From Halobacteria archaeon AArc-dxtr1 (GTDB lineage: Archaea; Halobacteriota; Halobacteria; Halobacteriales; Natrialbaceae), in NCBI GenBank assembly GCA_025517425.1, contig JAOPJY010000002.1, positions 310,001 through 374,000 of the forward strand: a DNA stretch of 64,000 nt, in the 5' to 3' direction. The notes below the pieces were generated by a model that saw nothing but the letters and a program-made list of their open reading frames with translations, was not told the origin of the DNA and did no database searches. Below, one piece after another: positions 24,836-33,036 of this stretch (its first letter is position 1; the number at the start of each line of letters is the position of its first letter). The translations under genes and the position numbers were made by a program.

Positions 24836-25438
24836 TTACTTCGACGCGGCAGTGCCAGATTGCGACCGAAACGGCACCGAGTCTCTCTCGCGAAGCCTGC
24901 GCGCAACTCGCTCGGCGGCCAGCAGGACGAAACAGACGACGAAGAGGTTGCCCGCGGCCGCCCAGTAGCCGTTGTCACTCTGGACGATGGGATCCGCAAG
25001 GAAGATCGCCGCGGGGATGCCCACGACGAACAACACCAGAGTAAGCTGAAAGCCCGCGAGCACCAGCGTTCTGATGCCGGCCGGATTACGCAGGCGGACG
25101 AAATCGGCAAGCGAGAGGCTCTCGAGGGGCGTTTCGTGTTCGAGCGCCGCCTTCCCCTCCGGCGAGAGCGGCCAGTTCGACTCGGGGTGGTTTACGTAGT
25201 AGAGGGTGATCGACTCCGGATACGTTTCGGCGGCGACGACGTCGATTTCGCGCAGTTCGGTGAGTCGAAGCCGAACCGTCTCCTTGCTCACGTCGGGGCG
25301 GACGCGGGCCCGAATCTGCTCGGCCGAGAACAGCGGGCGCTCGGCGTCGAGCATCGTCTCGACGACGTGGCGCTGGGTCAGTTTCTTCTTGCGGTCGGGA
25401 TCGAGGCGGGAGTCGATCCACGGCGGGATGGCGGTCAT
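24836..25438 (-). CDS. Winged-helix protein with two transmembrane helices
   Basis: A 200-residue protein. Residues 15-85 look like a winged helix (TQRHVVETMLDAERPLFSAEQI, then ETVRLRLTELREIDVV). Two hydrophobic helices lie near 125-145 and 158-175, followed by a basic tail. It could be a membrane-tethered regulator, a layout common in haloarchaea. The following DUF4870-like gene is a candidate functional partner. The ligand and targets are unknown. Confidence 0.7.
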   Translation of the reverse strand: MTAIPPWIDSRLDPDRKKKLTQRHVVETMLDAERPLFSAEQIRARVRPDVSKETVRLRLTELREIDVVAAETYPESITLYYVNHPESNWPLSPEGKAALEHETPLESLSLADFVRLRNPAGIRTLVLAGFQLTLVLFVVGIPAAIFLADPIVQSDNGYWAAAGNLFVVCFVLLAAERVARRLRERDSVPFRSQSGTAASK

Positions 25439-25624
25439 CGGTGTCTCGCGTCGACGGGTTCGGTCATCGGCTTCTCACGCCGTCGGTTGCGGGGTGGAGA
25501 CCGTAAACCCCCACGTCAATTTGGCGGACGCCAAACGCGAACTGGCTCCCGAACGGGACGAGATCGGCCGGTCTCCAGTGGACGGATCGTCACCTACTTT
25601 TTCGCCCCCTGCTAAGCGGGGCTA

Positions 25625-26467
25625 ATGGAACTTCTCGAGCGCCGACGGGCGCTGATCGAGGAGCGACTCGTCGCGGTCGTCGACGACGTCGAGCCCGAGC
25701 AACTCAGCGCCGAACTCCGCCACGTCGCCCTCTCGGGCGGGAAGCGAGTGCGACCGTTGGTGACGCTGCTGGCCTGCGAGACCGTCGGCGGTGAGGCCCC
25801 AGACGCCGTCGATTTCGGCGTCGGGATCGAACTCGTCCACGCCGCCTCGCTCGTGATCGACGACATCATCGATCGCTCCGATCGCCGCCGGGGAACCCAG
25901 AGCGCGTGGGCCGAGTTCGGCCACGGGCCGGCGATCATCGCCAGCGACGGCCTCCTGGGGGAGGCGTTCGCGCTCTTTTCGGCCGATCCGCGGGCCACAC
26001 AGGTCGTCGCGGAGGCAATGGTCGAACTCGGCGTCGGCGAGGCGACCGAGCTCGCGGCGAAGCCGACAGACGAGGCCGAGTACATGACCTTAGCCCGGCG
26101 TAAAACCGGCGCGCTGTTTCGCGCTGCAGCGGAACTCGGCGCGATCGCCGCGGACTCGGATCCGTTCACCGTCGAAGCGCTTGGCGATTACGCCGAGCGG
26201 GTCGGCGTCGCCTTCCAGATCCGCGACGACGTCTTAGACGCGACGGCAAGCGCCGAAGATCTCGGGAAACCGGCAGGCCACGACGCGGCCTTAGAGCGCC
26301 CCTCACTGGTCCAGGTGACCGATCTGACGCCCGCGGAGGCAAACGAACGCGCCCAAGCACAGGCAGACGAGGCGATCGCCGCCTTAGAGACGATCGAGGT
26401 CACCGATCCGGAGGCGAAGGCGTATCTGCTCGAGTTAGCGGAGTTCGTCGTCGAGCGCGAGCGGTGA
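25625..26467 (+). CDS. Isoprenyl (geranylgeranyl/farnesylgeranyl) diphosphate synthase
   Basis: A 280-residue trans-prenyltransferase. GGKRVRP, the first Asp-rich motif DDIID and the second RDDVLD are intact, so it should condense IPP with allylic diphosphates. Products would supply C20 or C25 chains for archaeol lipids, carotenoids or quinones. The large residues before the first motif (VHAASLVIDD) do not settle chain length. ATG 25625 is followed directly by the family N-terminus. Its stop codon lies inside a 14-bp tandem repeat that continues downstream. Confidence 0.88.
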   Translation: MELLERRRALIEERLVAVVDDVEPEQLSAELRHVALSGGKRVRPLVTLLACETVGGEAPDAVDFGVGIELVHAASLVIDDIIDRSDRRRGTQSAWAEFGHGPAIIASDGLLGEAFALFSADPRATQVVAEAMVELGVGEATELAAKPTDEAEYMTLARRKTGALFRAAAELGAIAADSDPFTVEALGDYAERVGVAFQIRDDVLDATASAEDLGKPAGHDAALERPSLVQVTDLTPAEANERAQAQADEAIAALETIEVTDPEAKAYLLELAEFVVERER

Positions 26468-26505
26468 ATCGAGAGCAGTGAGTCGAGAGCAGTGAGTCGA
26501 GAGCA
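26464..26505. repeat. 14-bp tandem repeat, three units
   Basis: Three copies of GTGAGTCGAGAGCA, the first with GTGAATC, lie end to end at 26464-26477, 26478-26491 and 26492-26505. The first includes the stop codon of the prenyltransferase gene. The unit is neither a strong hairpin nor a T-tract, so a terminator is not evident; replication slippage is the simplest origin. Confidence 0.7.
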
Positions 26506-26525
26506 TGGGTAGACGCGAGTCCCAA

Positions 26526-27962
26526 TCAGCAGAGACACTCGACGCCGGTGATCTCGAACCGCGCGCCGCCGTCGGCTCCGTCTGTGACGTCGATCTGCCA
26601 GCCGTGGGCGTCGACGATATCTCGAACGATCCAGAGGCCGAGTCCCGTTCCAGTTTCAGTGGTCGTATGCCCCGGCTCGAAGATGCCGGTGCGCTCACTC
26701 GGCGGAATCCCCGGGCCGTCGTCTTCGACGAAAAATCCATCCTCGAGCGATCCAACCGTTATCGTCACGTCGTCGCCGCCGTGTTCGATCGCGTTTCGAA
26801 TCAGGTTCCCAAACAGCTGTCTCAGTCGGTGTTCGTCGGCGCGAACCGTTTGCGAGGTCTCCGTCGAGAGCGTCGCCGCCGCCGTCTCGATCGTCTCCCA
26901 GCTTCGGGAGGCGCAGGCTGCAAGTGAGACCGCTTCCACGTCGTCGATCGTTTTCCCCTGTCTGGCCAGCATGAGGATGTTCTCTATCAGCTCCTGCATC
27001 CGCTCGTGTGCCGTCCGGATCGTCTCGAGGTGTTCGGTCGTCACATCGTCCGTGGGTCGGTGTTCGGTAGCCGCATCCGCCGCCAGCAGCTCGACGTGTC
27101 CCATTGCCAGGTTCAACGGATTGCGGAGGTCGTGACTCACGACGTTGGCAAAGTCTTCGAGTTCAGCCGTTTTCTGCCTGAGTTTCTCTTCGGTCTCCTT
27201 CCGGTCGGTGATGTCGATATAGGTCGCCAAGACTTCGGCGTCGTCGCCTTGCATCGGCGAGGCGTTCAGGAGGAACGTCCGCTGCTCGCCGTCGGCGGTC
27301 CGTCGTGTCACCTCCCTGTTCACCGAGTCGTTTCGCTGTAAGCGGCCGTTTATCTCGCGTGCCTGGTCGGCGTCAGTCTCGTCGAGAATTAAGGTATCCA
27401 GCGACGAACCGACGACCACCGACTCGGAGAAGCCGAACGTCTCTTCGAATCGACTGTTGACGTGTTTGACGATCGGGTCTGCACCCTCAAACGCGACCAA
27501 CACGAGCGAAACGGGGACAGCGTCGAGCAAGGCGGCAAAACGGTCGCGCTCGCGCTCGAGTCGGCGTTGGTACGCCCGGAGATCGGTGATCTCCTCGTTG
27601 ACTGCGACGAAGCGGACGAGCTCCCCGGTCTCGTCTTCGATCGGAGAGATCGTCTGTCTGACGACGTACTGTTGGCCGGTCTTTCGTTGATTGGTGATCT
27701 CACCCTCCCACGTCTCGCCGGCGAGGATCGTATCCCAGAGGCGCTCGTAAAAGTGGTCGTCGTGGAGACCAGACTGGAGGATGTTCGCATTGTTTCCGAT
27801 CGCTTCCTCGGCGGTGTAACCGGTCTGTGACTCGAACGCCGGGTTGACGTACTCGATCGTCCCGGTGGTGTCAGTCCAGTAGATGGCGTGACCAGTACTC
27901 TCGACGGCTTGCCGAAACGCCCGGGCCATCGTCGGCTCCGGACGCTCCTTCTCTGGACCCAT
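26526..27962 (-). CDS. PAS-domain sensor histidine kinase
   Basis: 478 residues, soluble. A first PAS domain (about 10-125) with TGTIEYVNPAFESQTGYTAEE and a PAC segment, a second PAS (about 140-255), then HisKA with VSHDLRNPLNLAMGH (phospho-His), and an HATPase with N box NLIRNAIEHGGD, G1 EDDGPGIPP and G2 TGTGLGLWIVRD. No transmembrane helix is present, so it senses a cytoplasmic signal, perhaps redox or light through PAS. No response regulator adjoins it. The start is ATG 27962 (MGPEKER), just before the first PAS helix. Confidence 0.9.
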   Translation of the reverse strand: MGPEKERPEPTMARAFRQAVESTGHAIYWTDTTGTIEYVNPAFESQTGYTAEEAIGNNANILQSGLHDDHFYERLWDTILAGETWEGEITNQRKTGQQYVVRQTISPIEDETGELVRFVAVNEEITDLRAYQRRLERERDRFAALLDAVPVSLVLVAFEGADPIVKHVNSRFEETFGFSESVVVGSSLDTLILDETDADQAREINGRLQRNDSVNREVTRRTADGEQRTFLLNASPMQGDDAEVLATYIDITDRKETEEKLRQKTAELEDFANVVSHDLRNPLNLAMGHVELLAADAATEHRPTDDVTTEHLETIRTAHERMQELIENILMLARQGKTIDDVEAVSLAACASRSWETIETAAATLSTETSQTVRADEHRLRQLFGNLIRNAIEHGGDDVTITVGSLEDGFFVEDDGPGIPPSERTGIFEPGHTTTETGTGLGLWIVRDIVDAHGWQIDVTDGADGGARFEITGVECLC

Positions 27963-28105
27963 TGTCCAGAGGTACGCCGGAAGTCTGTTAAATGATTGGG
28001 AACCTCCCGCCAACCAGAACCGCAGGCGTCTGCCGTGACGAGGAGGTGATGTGGACGACGCGTGTCACCTACCGGAGCGGTGACCCGAAGTGCGGATCGG
28101 CCGGC

Positions 28106-29206
28106 TTACGCCCGCTCGACGCGCCGCGAGGGCTGGGGGAGCCGAGATTCGGCGATCGCGAAGGTGAGCGTACTCGCGATGCCGAGGACCGTTCCGGCCG
28201 TAAGCGCCGTCGCGAGGACGGTCAGCCCAACCTCGCCGATGAAGAAGCCACTGACGGCGTAGAGGACGACCGCAATCGCGACGACGTAAAAGGGCGCGTT
28301 CAGGTAGCGCCACTCAAGCGTGCCGGCGATGTACTCATCGGTGATCTGGCCCAGACTTGTGGTGACCGCGGCGGCCGCGATCCACTGGACCGAGCCGTAG
28401 ACGAGCGCGGCGAGAACGATCGGTGCACCCAACGTGTCCGCGGTCGCCTCCTGAGTCGCCCGAAGCGTGTTGCGGCCGCTGACGCCCGCGAGCACGACGA
28501 GGGCGACGGCGACGGCGTACGCAAGCAGCGTCATCCGACCGGCGTACAGCGAGTGACGGATCGACTCTGCGGCGCTGTCGAGTCGGTCACCGAGGGCGAG
28601 TCCTCGCGAGATCAGATAGAGGCCGAGCAGCGTCGAGGTCGTCCCGAGGACCAGCCCGGGAAGTTCGAGCAAGGCACCGATCAGCGCAAGCGGGTAGATC
28701 AGCAGTAAGATACCGATCGGAATCAGGATGGTCCCCCGCGTCTCGGGGTCGTCGAGAACCTGCTTGATCGTGTAGTACATCGACTCTAAGCCCTGAGCCT
28801 GTCGGACGACGACACGACGAACGCCGTCGATCGGTACCCGCGATCGGATAACCGGAATCACCGACTCGTCCTGGGCGCCATCGGTGACGACGAGGGCGGT
28901 GACGTCCTCGCCAGTCTGGAGGCTCGCGAGGACGGTGTCGACTTCGTCGCCGACCTCCCGCGTGGCGCCGACGTCGCTGCCGTCGTTTCCGGTGACGACG
29001 GCGACCTCGACGCTCTCGTCGCGATCCGTGAGGTCGTCGTAGACGTGCAATCCCTGGAAGATTACGTTCAGGTCCGAATCCTCGGGATCCGCGGTGGCGA
29101 GGGCGACGGCGGCCTGCTCGACCGGCTCCCGACCGATGACCGGCGTCGCAAAGCCGGTCTTGCGGCCGAGGTCGTCGTCGAGATCGACACAGAGGACCAG
29201 CAGCAT
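28106..29206 (-). CDS. DUF373-family membrane protein
   Basis: A 366-residue protein: an N-terminal cytosolic nucleotide-binding-like domain of about 150 residues (MLLVLCVDLDDDLGRKTG at the start, VVTGNDGS, then VVVRQAQGLESMYYTIKQVL), followed by six to eight hydrophobic helices. This is DUF373, an archaeal family without known function. It is divergent from the radical SAM gene and separated by 169 bp, a possible shared promoter region. Confidence 0.85.
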   Translation of the reverse strand: MLLVLCVDLDDDLGRKTGFATPVIGREPVEQAAVALATADPEDSDLNVIFQGLHVYDDLTDRDESVEVAVVTGNDGSDVGATREVGDEVDTVLASLQTGEDVTALVVTDGAQDESVIPVIRSRVPIDGVRRVVVRQAQGLESMYYTIKQVLDDPETRGTILIPIGILLLIYPLALIGALLELPGLVLGTTSTLLGLYLISRGLALGDRLDSAAESIRHSLYAGRMTLLAYAVAVALVVLAGVSGRNTLRATQEATADTLGAPIVLAALVYGSVQWIAAAAVTTSLGQITDEYIAGTLEWRYLNAPFYVVAIAVVLYAVSGFFIGEVGLTVLATALTAGTVLGIASTLTFAIAESRLPQPSRRVERA

Positions 29207-29375
29207 CGTGCGACGATTCGTCGGCGCGGTACTTCCATCTTCTGGGGCCGAACGCGGGACGGGCGGCCGGCGGGGTCGCAGGGGTCGGTCGACGACGGCG
29301 GCCGGGCGACCGCCACGAGCCCGCCGGGGAGTTTCGCACGGCTTTTGGCCCTCCGGACGGTATCGTCGCTACTGA

Positions 29376-30371
29376 ATGATCTCGAAGGGCTGTGAGCAGT
29401 GTGCGAAAGGCGGCAAGATGGTGCTGTTCGTCTACGGCTACTGCGACCAGCGCGACTGCTTTTACTGCCCGCTCGGCGAGACTCGGAAGAACGTCACGGA
29501 CGTCTACGCCAACGAGCGCCTCGTCGAATCGGACGAGGACGTCATCACGGAGGCAAAGCGAATGGACGCCCTGGGAACCTCCATTACGGGCGGCGAGCCC
29601 CAGGAGGCGATGGGCCGGACCTGTCGGTACCTCTCCTTGCTCAAAGAGGAGTTCGGTGAGGATCACCACACGCATCTCTACACCGGCATCACGGGTGGCC
29701 GCGAGAACATGCGCCGCCTTTCGGAAGCCGGCTTAGACGAGATTCGCTTCCACCCACCGCTCGAACAGTGGGGCGACCTCCACGGCACCGAGTGGGAGGA
29801 GATTCTCTACATCGCCCGCGAGGAAGGCCTCACGCCGGCGTTCGAGATTCCCGGTATCCGCCCCGAAACCGAGTTTCTCGACTTCTTAGACGAGGGCGCC
29901 GCCGAGTTCTGTAACATCAACGAGTTCGAGATGTCCCACGGGAACTACCGCCGGATGCAGGAGGCGGGATACGAACTCAAAGAAGACCACATGAGCGCGG
30001 TCGACAACGACCGCGACGCGATTCTCGACGTGATGGGAGATCACGAGCGCGTCTACTTCTGTACCTCTGTGTTCAAAGACGCCGCCCAGCACCGCCGCCG
30101 ACTCAAGCGGATGGCCCGCCAGATCCGCCGGGAGTTCGACGACGTCACCGACGACGGGACGCTCGTCTACGGGAAGACCCGCGCGGCCCCCGAGCGCTTC
30201 GAAGCGCTCGGCGTCCCCAAGGAGTTCTACACCGTGAAGTCGAACCACGTCGAGGTCGCCTGGTGGCTCCTAGAGGAGATGATCGAGGATGGCGACGTCG
30301 ACGACGGGGAAATCGTCGAGCAGTATCCGACTTACGACGGCCAAGTTGTCGAGCGGACGCCGTTGGCGTAG
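29376..30371 (+). CDS. Radical SAM protein, COG2108-like
   Basis: 331 residues. The iron-sulfur cluster motif is C23-X4-C28-X2-C31 in YCDQRDCFYCP, one residue longer than the canonical CX3CX2C. An additional pair, C6 and C9 (KGCEQCAKG), precedes it. GTSITGGEP supplies the SAM-binding GGE motif. The C-terminus has no recognised extra domain. It resembles archaeal COG2108, related to pyruvate formate-lyase activating enzyme, of unknown substrate. The last 51 bp are duplicated 160 bp downstream. Confidence 0.85.
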   Translation: MISKGCEQCAKGGKMVLFVYGYCDQRDCFYCPLGETRKNVTDVYANERLVESDEDVITEAKRMDALGTSITGGEPQEAMGRTCRYLSLLKEEFGEDHHTHLYTGITGGRENMRRLSEAGLDEIRFHPPLEQWGDLHGTEWEEILYIAREEGLTPAFEIPGIRPETEFLDFLDEGAAEFCNINEFEMSHGNYRRMQEAGYELKEDHMSAVDNDRDAILDVMGDHERVYFCTSVFKDAAQHRRRLKRMARQIRREFDDVTDDGTLVYGKTRAAPERFEALGVPKEFYTVKSNHVEVAWWLLEEMIEDGDVDDGEIVEQYPTYDGQVVERTPLA

Positions 30372-30531
30372 AGAGTGTACCACGAGCGAATGACGTGAGC
30401 GAGCGGCTTTTTGGTCGAGGTTTTTTGGAAGCGGTGGGCGAGTGTAACGAGCGAACCCGAGCGAAAAAAGGTCGCGACCGCAGTATCCGACCTACGACGG
30501 CCAAGTTGTCGAGCGAACGCCGCTGGCGTGA
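30321..30531 (+). repeat. Duplicated 3' end of the radical SAM gene
   Basis: The terminal stretch at 30321-30371, encoding QYPTYDGQVVERTPLA and a stop, recurs at 30481-30531 with only a few, mostly synonymous, differences (Y, R and P codons), ending again in a stop. The copies are 160 bp apart. Both are followed within 50 bp by a similar CGAGCGAATGACGTGAGC-like sequence (C for T in the second). This points to a tandem duplication of the gene end, or to loss of most of a second copy. Confidence 0.75.
30408..30426 (+). terminator. T-tract terminator after the radical SAM gene
   Basis: Two T-runs (five at 30408-30412, six at 30421-30426), interrupted by GGTCGAGG, lie 37-55 bp after the stop codon. 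Archaeal transcription ends at such T-rich tracts without needing a hairpin. It separates the first from the second copy of the duplicated gene end. Confidence 0.45.
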
Positions 30532-30624
30532 GCGCGGTTCGGAGCGAGCCGTGAGTCCCGCGAGCGAACGACGTGAGCGAGAGCACCGCAAGTCAGTGGC
30601 GGGAACGAGCGAGGCGCGACACCG

Positions 30625-32892
30625 TCACTCGACTCGTGTCGGATCGACCTCGGGAAGCGTGATCAGGTTCTCGCGGCCGATCCGGAGCTTGTCGATCTCT
30701 CCGTCGTCGTCCATCTTCGAGAGGAGTTGGGAGACTTTCGCGTTCGACCAGCCGGTCTCGTCGACGATCGTCGCCTGTTTCATTCGCCCCTCGTTGTGTC
30801 GCAAGAGTCGGTGGACGCGCTCTTCGTCGCTCAAGAGTTCGACGTCGACAGCAGTCGCGTCATCGTCAGGCTCGTCAGCCACGTCGTCCTCGGCCTCGGC
30901 GCTGACCTCGACTGTGGGCTCTGAGTACGTCGAGACAACCGCGTCGGAGGACGAATCGGACTCGTCTACGGCCGACTCGCCGGCGGCTGCCTCTGGGATG
31001 GTGTCTTCTGTCTCTGTGTCGCGGCGCACGCCGAAAACGTACGCGAGGAGAGCCAGGGCGGCGAAGAGTCCGAAGATGCCGAGCATCGTCGTCAGTAAGG
31101 AAGCATCGAGCGAGAGAGTCCCGTTTCCACGTACCGGCTCGGCTGTGAGGGTAGCGGTCTCGTCGGCGCCGTCGACCGTGATCGTCTCGGTGAGCTCTTG
31201 ATCGTCGTGGGTTGCCGAGAGGGTGTACTCGTCGCCCGGTAAGTCCTCGAAAACGACTTCGCCGTTCTCGTCGGTCTCGCCGGTTCGTTCCTCGCCGTCC
31301 GGTCCGGTGAGGGTGACATCAATTCCTGTAAGGGGCTCGCCATCTGCAGTCTCGAGGAGCGCCGTGATGGCGTACGTCTCCGGTTCAGGCGGTTCGGCGG
31401 TGAGCGTGGCGGTCTCGTCAGCGCCGTCGATCGTGATCATGTCGCTGAGGTCTTGATCGTCGTGGGTCGCCGTCAGGGTGTACTCGCCGTCGGGCAGGTC
31501 TTCAAAGGAGACCTCGCCGCTCTCGTCGGTCTCGAAGGTTTGTTCCTCGCCGTCCGGTCCGGTGAGTGTGACGTCGATTCCTGCAAGGGGCTCGCTATCT
31601 GCCGTCTCGAGAAGCGCCGTGATGGTGTACGTCTCTGGCTCTGGCGGTTCGGCGGTGAGGGTCGCGGTCTCGTCACCGCCGTCGACCGTGATCGTGTCGC
31701 TGAGTTCTTGGTCGTCGTGGGTCGCCGAGAGGGTGTACTCGCCGCCCGGTAAGTCCTCGAAAACGACTTCGCCGTTCTCGTCGGTCTCGCCGGTTCGTTC
31801 CTCACCATCGGCGTCGGTGAGCGTGGCGTCGATTCCTGCAAGAGGCTCGCCATCTGCAGTCTCGAGGATCGCCGTGATGGCGTACGTCTCCGGTTCGGGC
31901 GGTTCAGCCGTGAGGGTAACACTCTCGTCGGCGCCGTCGATAGTAGCGGCCTCAGAGAGGTCCTGGTCGTCGTGAGTCGCCGAGAGCGTATACTCACCGT
32001 CGAGTAGTTCCTCGAAAACGACTTCGCCGTTCTCGTCGGTCTCGCCGGTTCGTTCCTCGCCGTCCGGTCCGGTGAGGGTGACATCAATTCCTGTAAGGGG
32101 CTCGCCGTCGGCGTCGGTAACGGTGGCGATGAGGTCGTAGCGGTCCTCGACTGCCTGCTCGAAATACGACCAGCGCAGTTCGTCGGCATCAAACGTCTCG
32201 GGGCCGTCCCAGACGAGCGCGCCGTCCTCCGGCAAGATGGGGACGCTATCGGCGTCGTGTCCGTACCCCTCCGGCCGCTCAACGACGAGGCGCTGACCCT
32301 CGGAAAGCGAGCCGAACAGGGGTTCTCCGTCAGCGTGCCAGGCGTCGCCGATTTCCATCCCATTCAGAGACGTATCGGCGAAGTTCGTCCACGTGAACGT
32401 CTTGGCGATGACACCAACGGTTTCGTTCTCCGGTGATGGCTCAACGTCGGCGGGTTCGATACGAGGGTCGTCCCAGGCAGCGTCTTCGATCGCCATCTCG
32501 CGATCAGCGTCAGCGAGGTCGACGAACGTCTCGATCGCATCGAGGTCGAAATCGACGTCGGCCTCACCGTCGGCGACCGCCTCGGCGAACTCCTCGAAGG
32601 CATCGGCATCGGCCGCCGAATCGAGGACGTATCGACTCTCGACGGACCACTCGGCGTCGCCGTCGTCGGTGATAGAGAGTCGAATTACCTGCTGAGGATC
32701 GGCACGGTCGGGGGCGTCAGGTGAGTCAGTCGTCGACTGTGCGTTGGCCGCGGCGACCGCGGTGGTCTCGGTCGGTTCCGGTGCGGGAGCGTCGGCAGGG
32801 GTCGTGGCGTCCAGCGCGGCCGGCGAGACTGCCAGTGCCGGGGAGGCGAGGAGGAGGACGAGGGCGAAGACCACGACGGAGGGCAGCCGCAT
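30625..32892 (-). CDS. Membrane-anchored winged-helix protein with four extracellular repeats
   Basis: 755 residues. A signal peptide (1-21) and a Thr/Ala-rich linker lead to a surface domain of about 170 residues (resembling DUF7345), then four carboxypeptidase-regulatory-like beta domains of 85 residues each (about 246-585, with DADGEPLTGIDVTLTGPDG), a transmembrane helix near 600-620, an acidic linker and a C-terminal winged helix with EGRMKQATIVDETGWSNAKVSQLL. It looks like a one-protein envelope sensor and transcription regulator. Haloarchaeal relatives exist; the multiplied repeats are notable. Confidence 0.8.
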   Translation of the reverse strand: MRLPSVVVFALVLLLASPALAVSPAALDATTPADAPAPEPTETTAVAAANAQSTTDSPDAPDRADPQQVIRLSITDDGDAEWSVESRYVLDSAADADAFEEFAEAVADGEADVDFDLDAIETFVDLADADREMAIEDAAWDDPRIEPADVEPSPENETVGVIAKTFTWTNFADTSLNGMEIGDAWHADGEPLFGSLSEGQRLVVERPEGYGHDADSVPILPEDGALVWDGPETFDADELRWSYFEQAVEDRYDLIATVTDADGEPLTGIDVTLTGPDGEERTGETDENGEVVFEELLDGEYTLSATHDDQDLSEAATIDGADESVTLTAEPPEPETYAITAILETADGEPLAGIDATLTDADGEERTGETDENGEVVFEDLPGGEYTLSATHDDQELSDTITVDGGDETATLTAEPPEPETYTITALLETADSEPLAGIDVTLTGPDGEEQTFETDESGEVSFEDLPDGEYTLTATHDDQDLSDMITIDGADETATLTAEPPEPETYAITALLETADGEPLTGIDVTLTGPDGEERTGETDENGEVVFEDLPGDEYTLSATHDDQELTETITVDGADETATLTAEPVRGNGTLSLDASLLTTMLGIFGLFAALALLAYVFGVRRDTETEDTIPEAAAGESAVDESDSSSDAVVSTYSEPTVEVSAEAEDDVADEPDDDATAVDVELLSDEERVHRLLRHNEGRMKQATIVDETGWSNAKVSQLLSKMDDDGEIDKLRIGRENLITLPEVDPTRVE
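31137..32156. repeat. Four tandem 255-bp coding repeats
   Basis: Units recur exactly every 255 bp: the GTGTACTC-like anchor is at 31223, 31478, 31733 and 31988 (GTATACTC in the last). Each encodes 85 residues of a carboxypeptidase-regulatory-like domain. Stretches of more than 50 bp are nearly identical between units, so they arose by recent duplication or are homogenised by recombination. Confidence 0.85.
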
Positions 32893-33036
32893 ACGACGAT
32901 ATCGAGAGTACGTGGGGAAAAAACCCTTTCCATTGACAGAGTTAGGCGGCGTTTTGGGCGGTTTTGGGGGATCTCGAGGCGCAGCGCCGAGACTACGTCG
33001 ACTGGTTTTTGTAGGAGGGGTCGAATGGTGGTCTCA

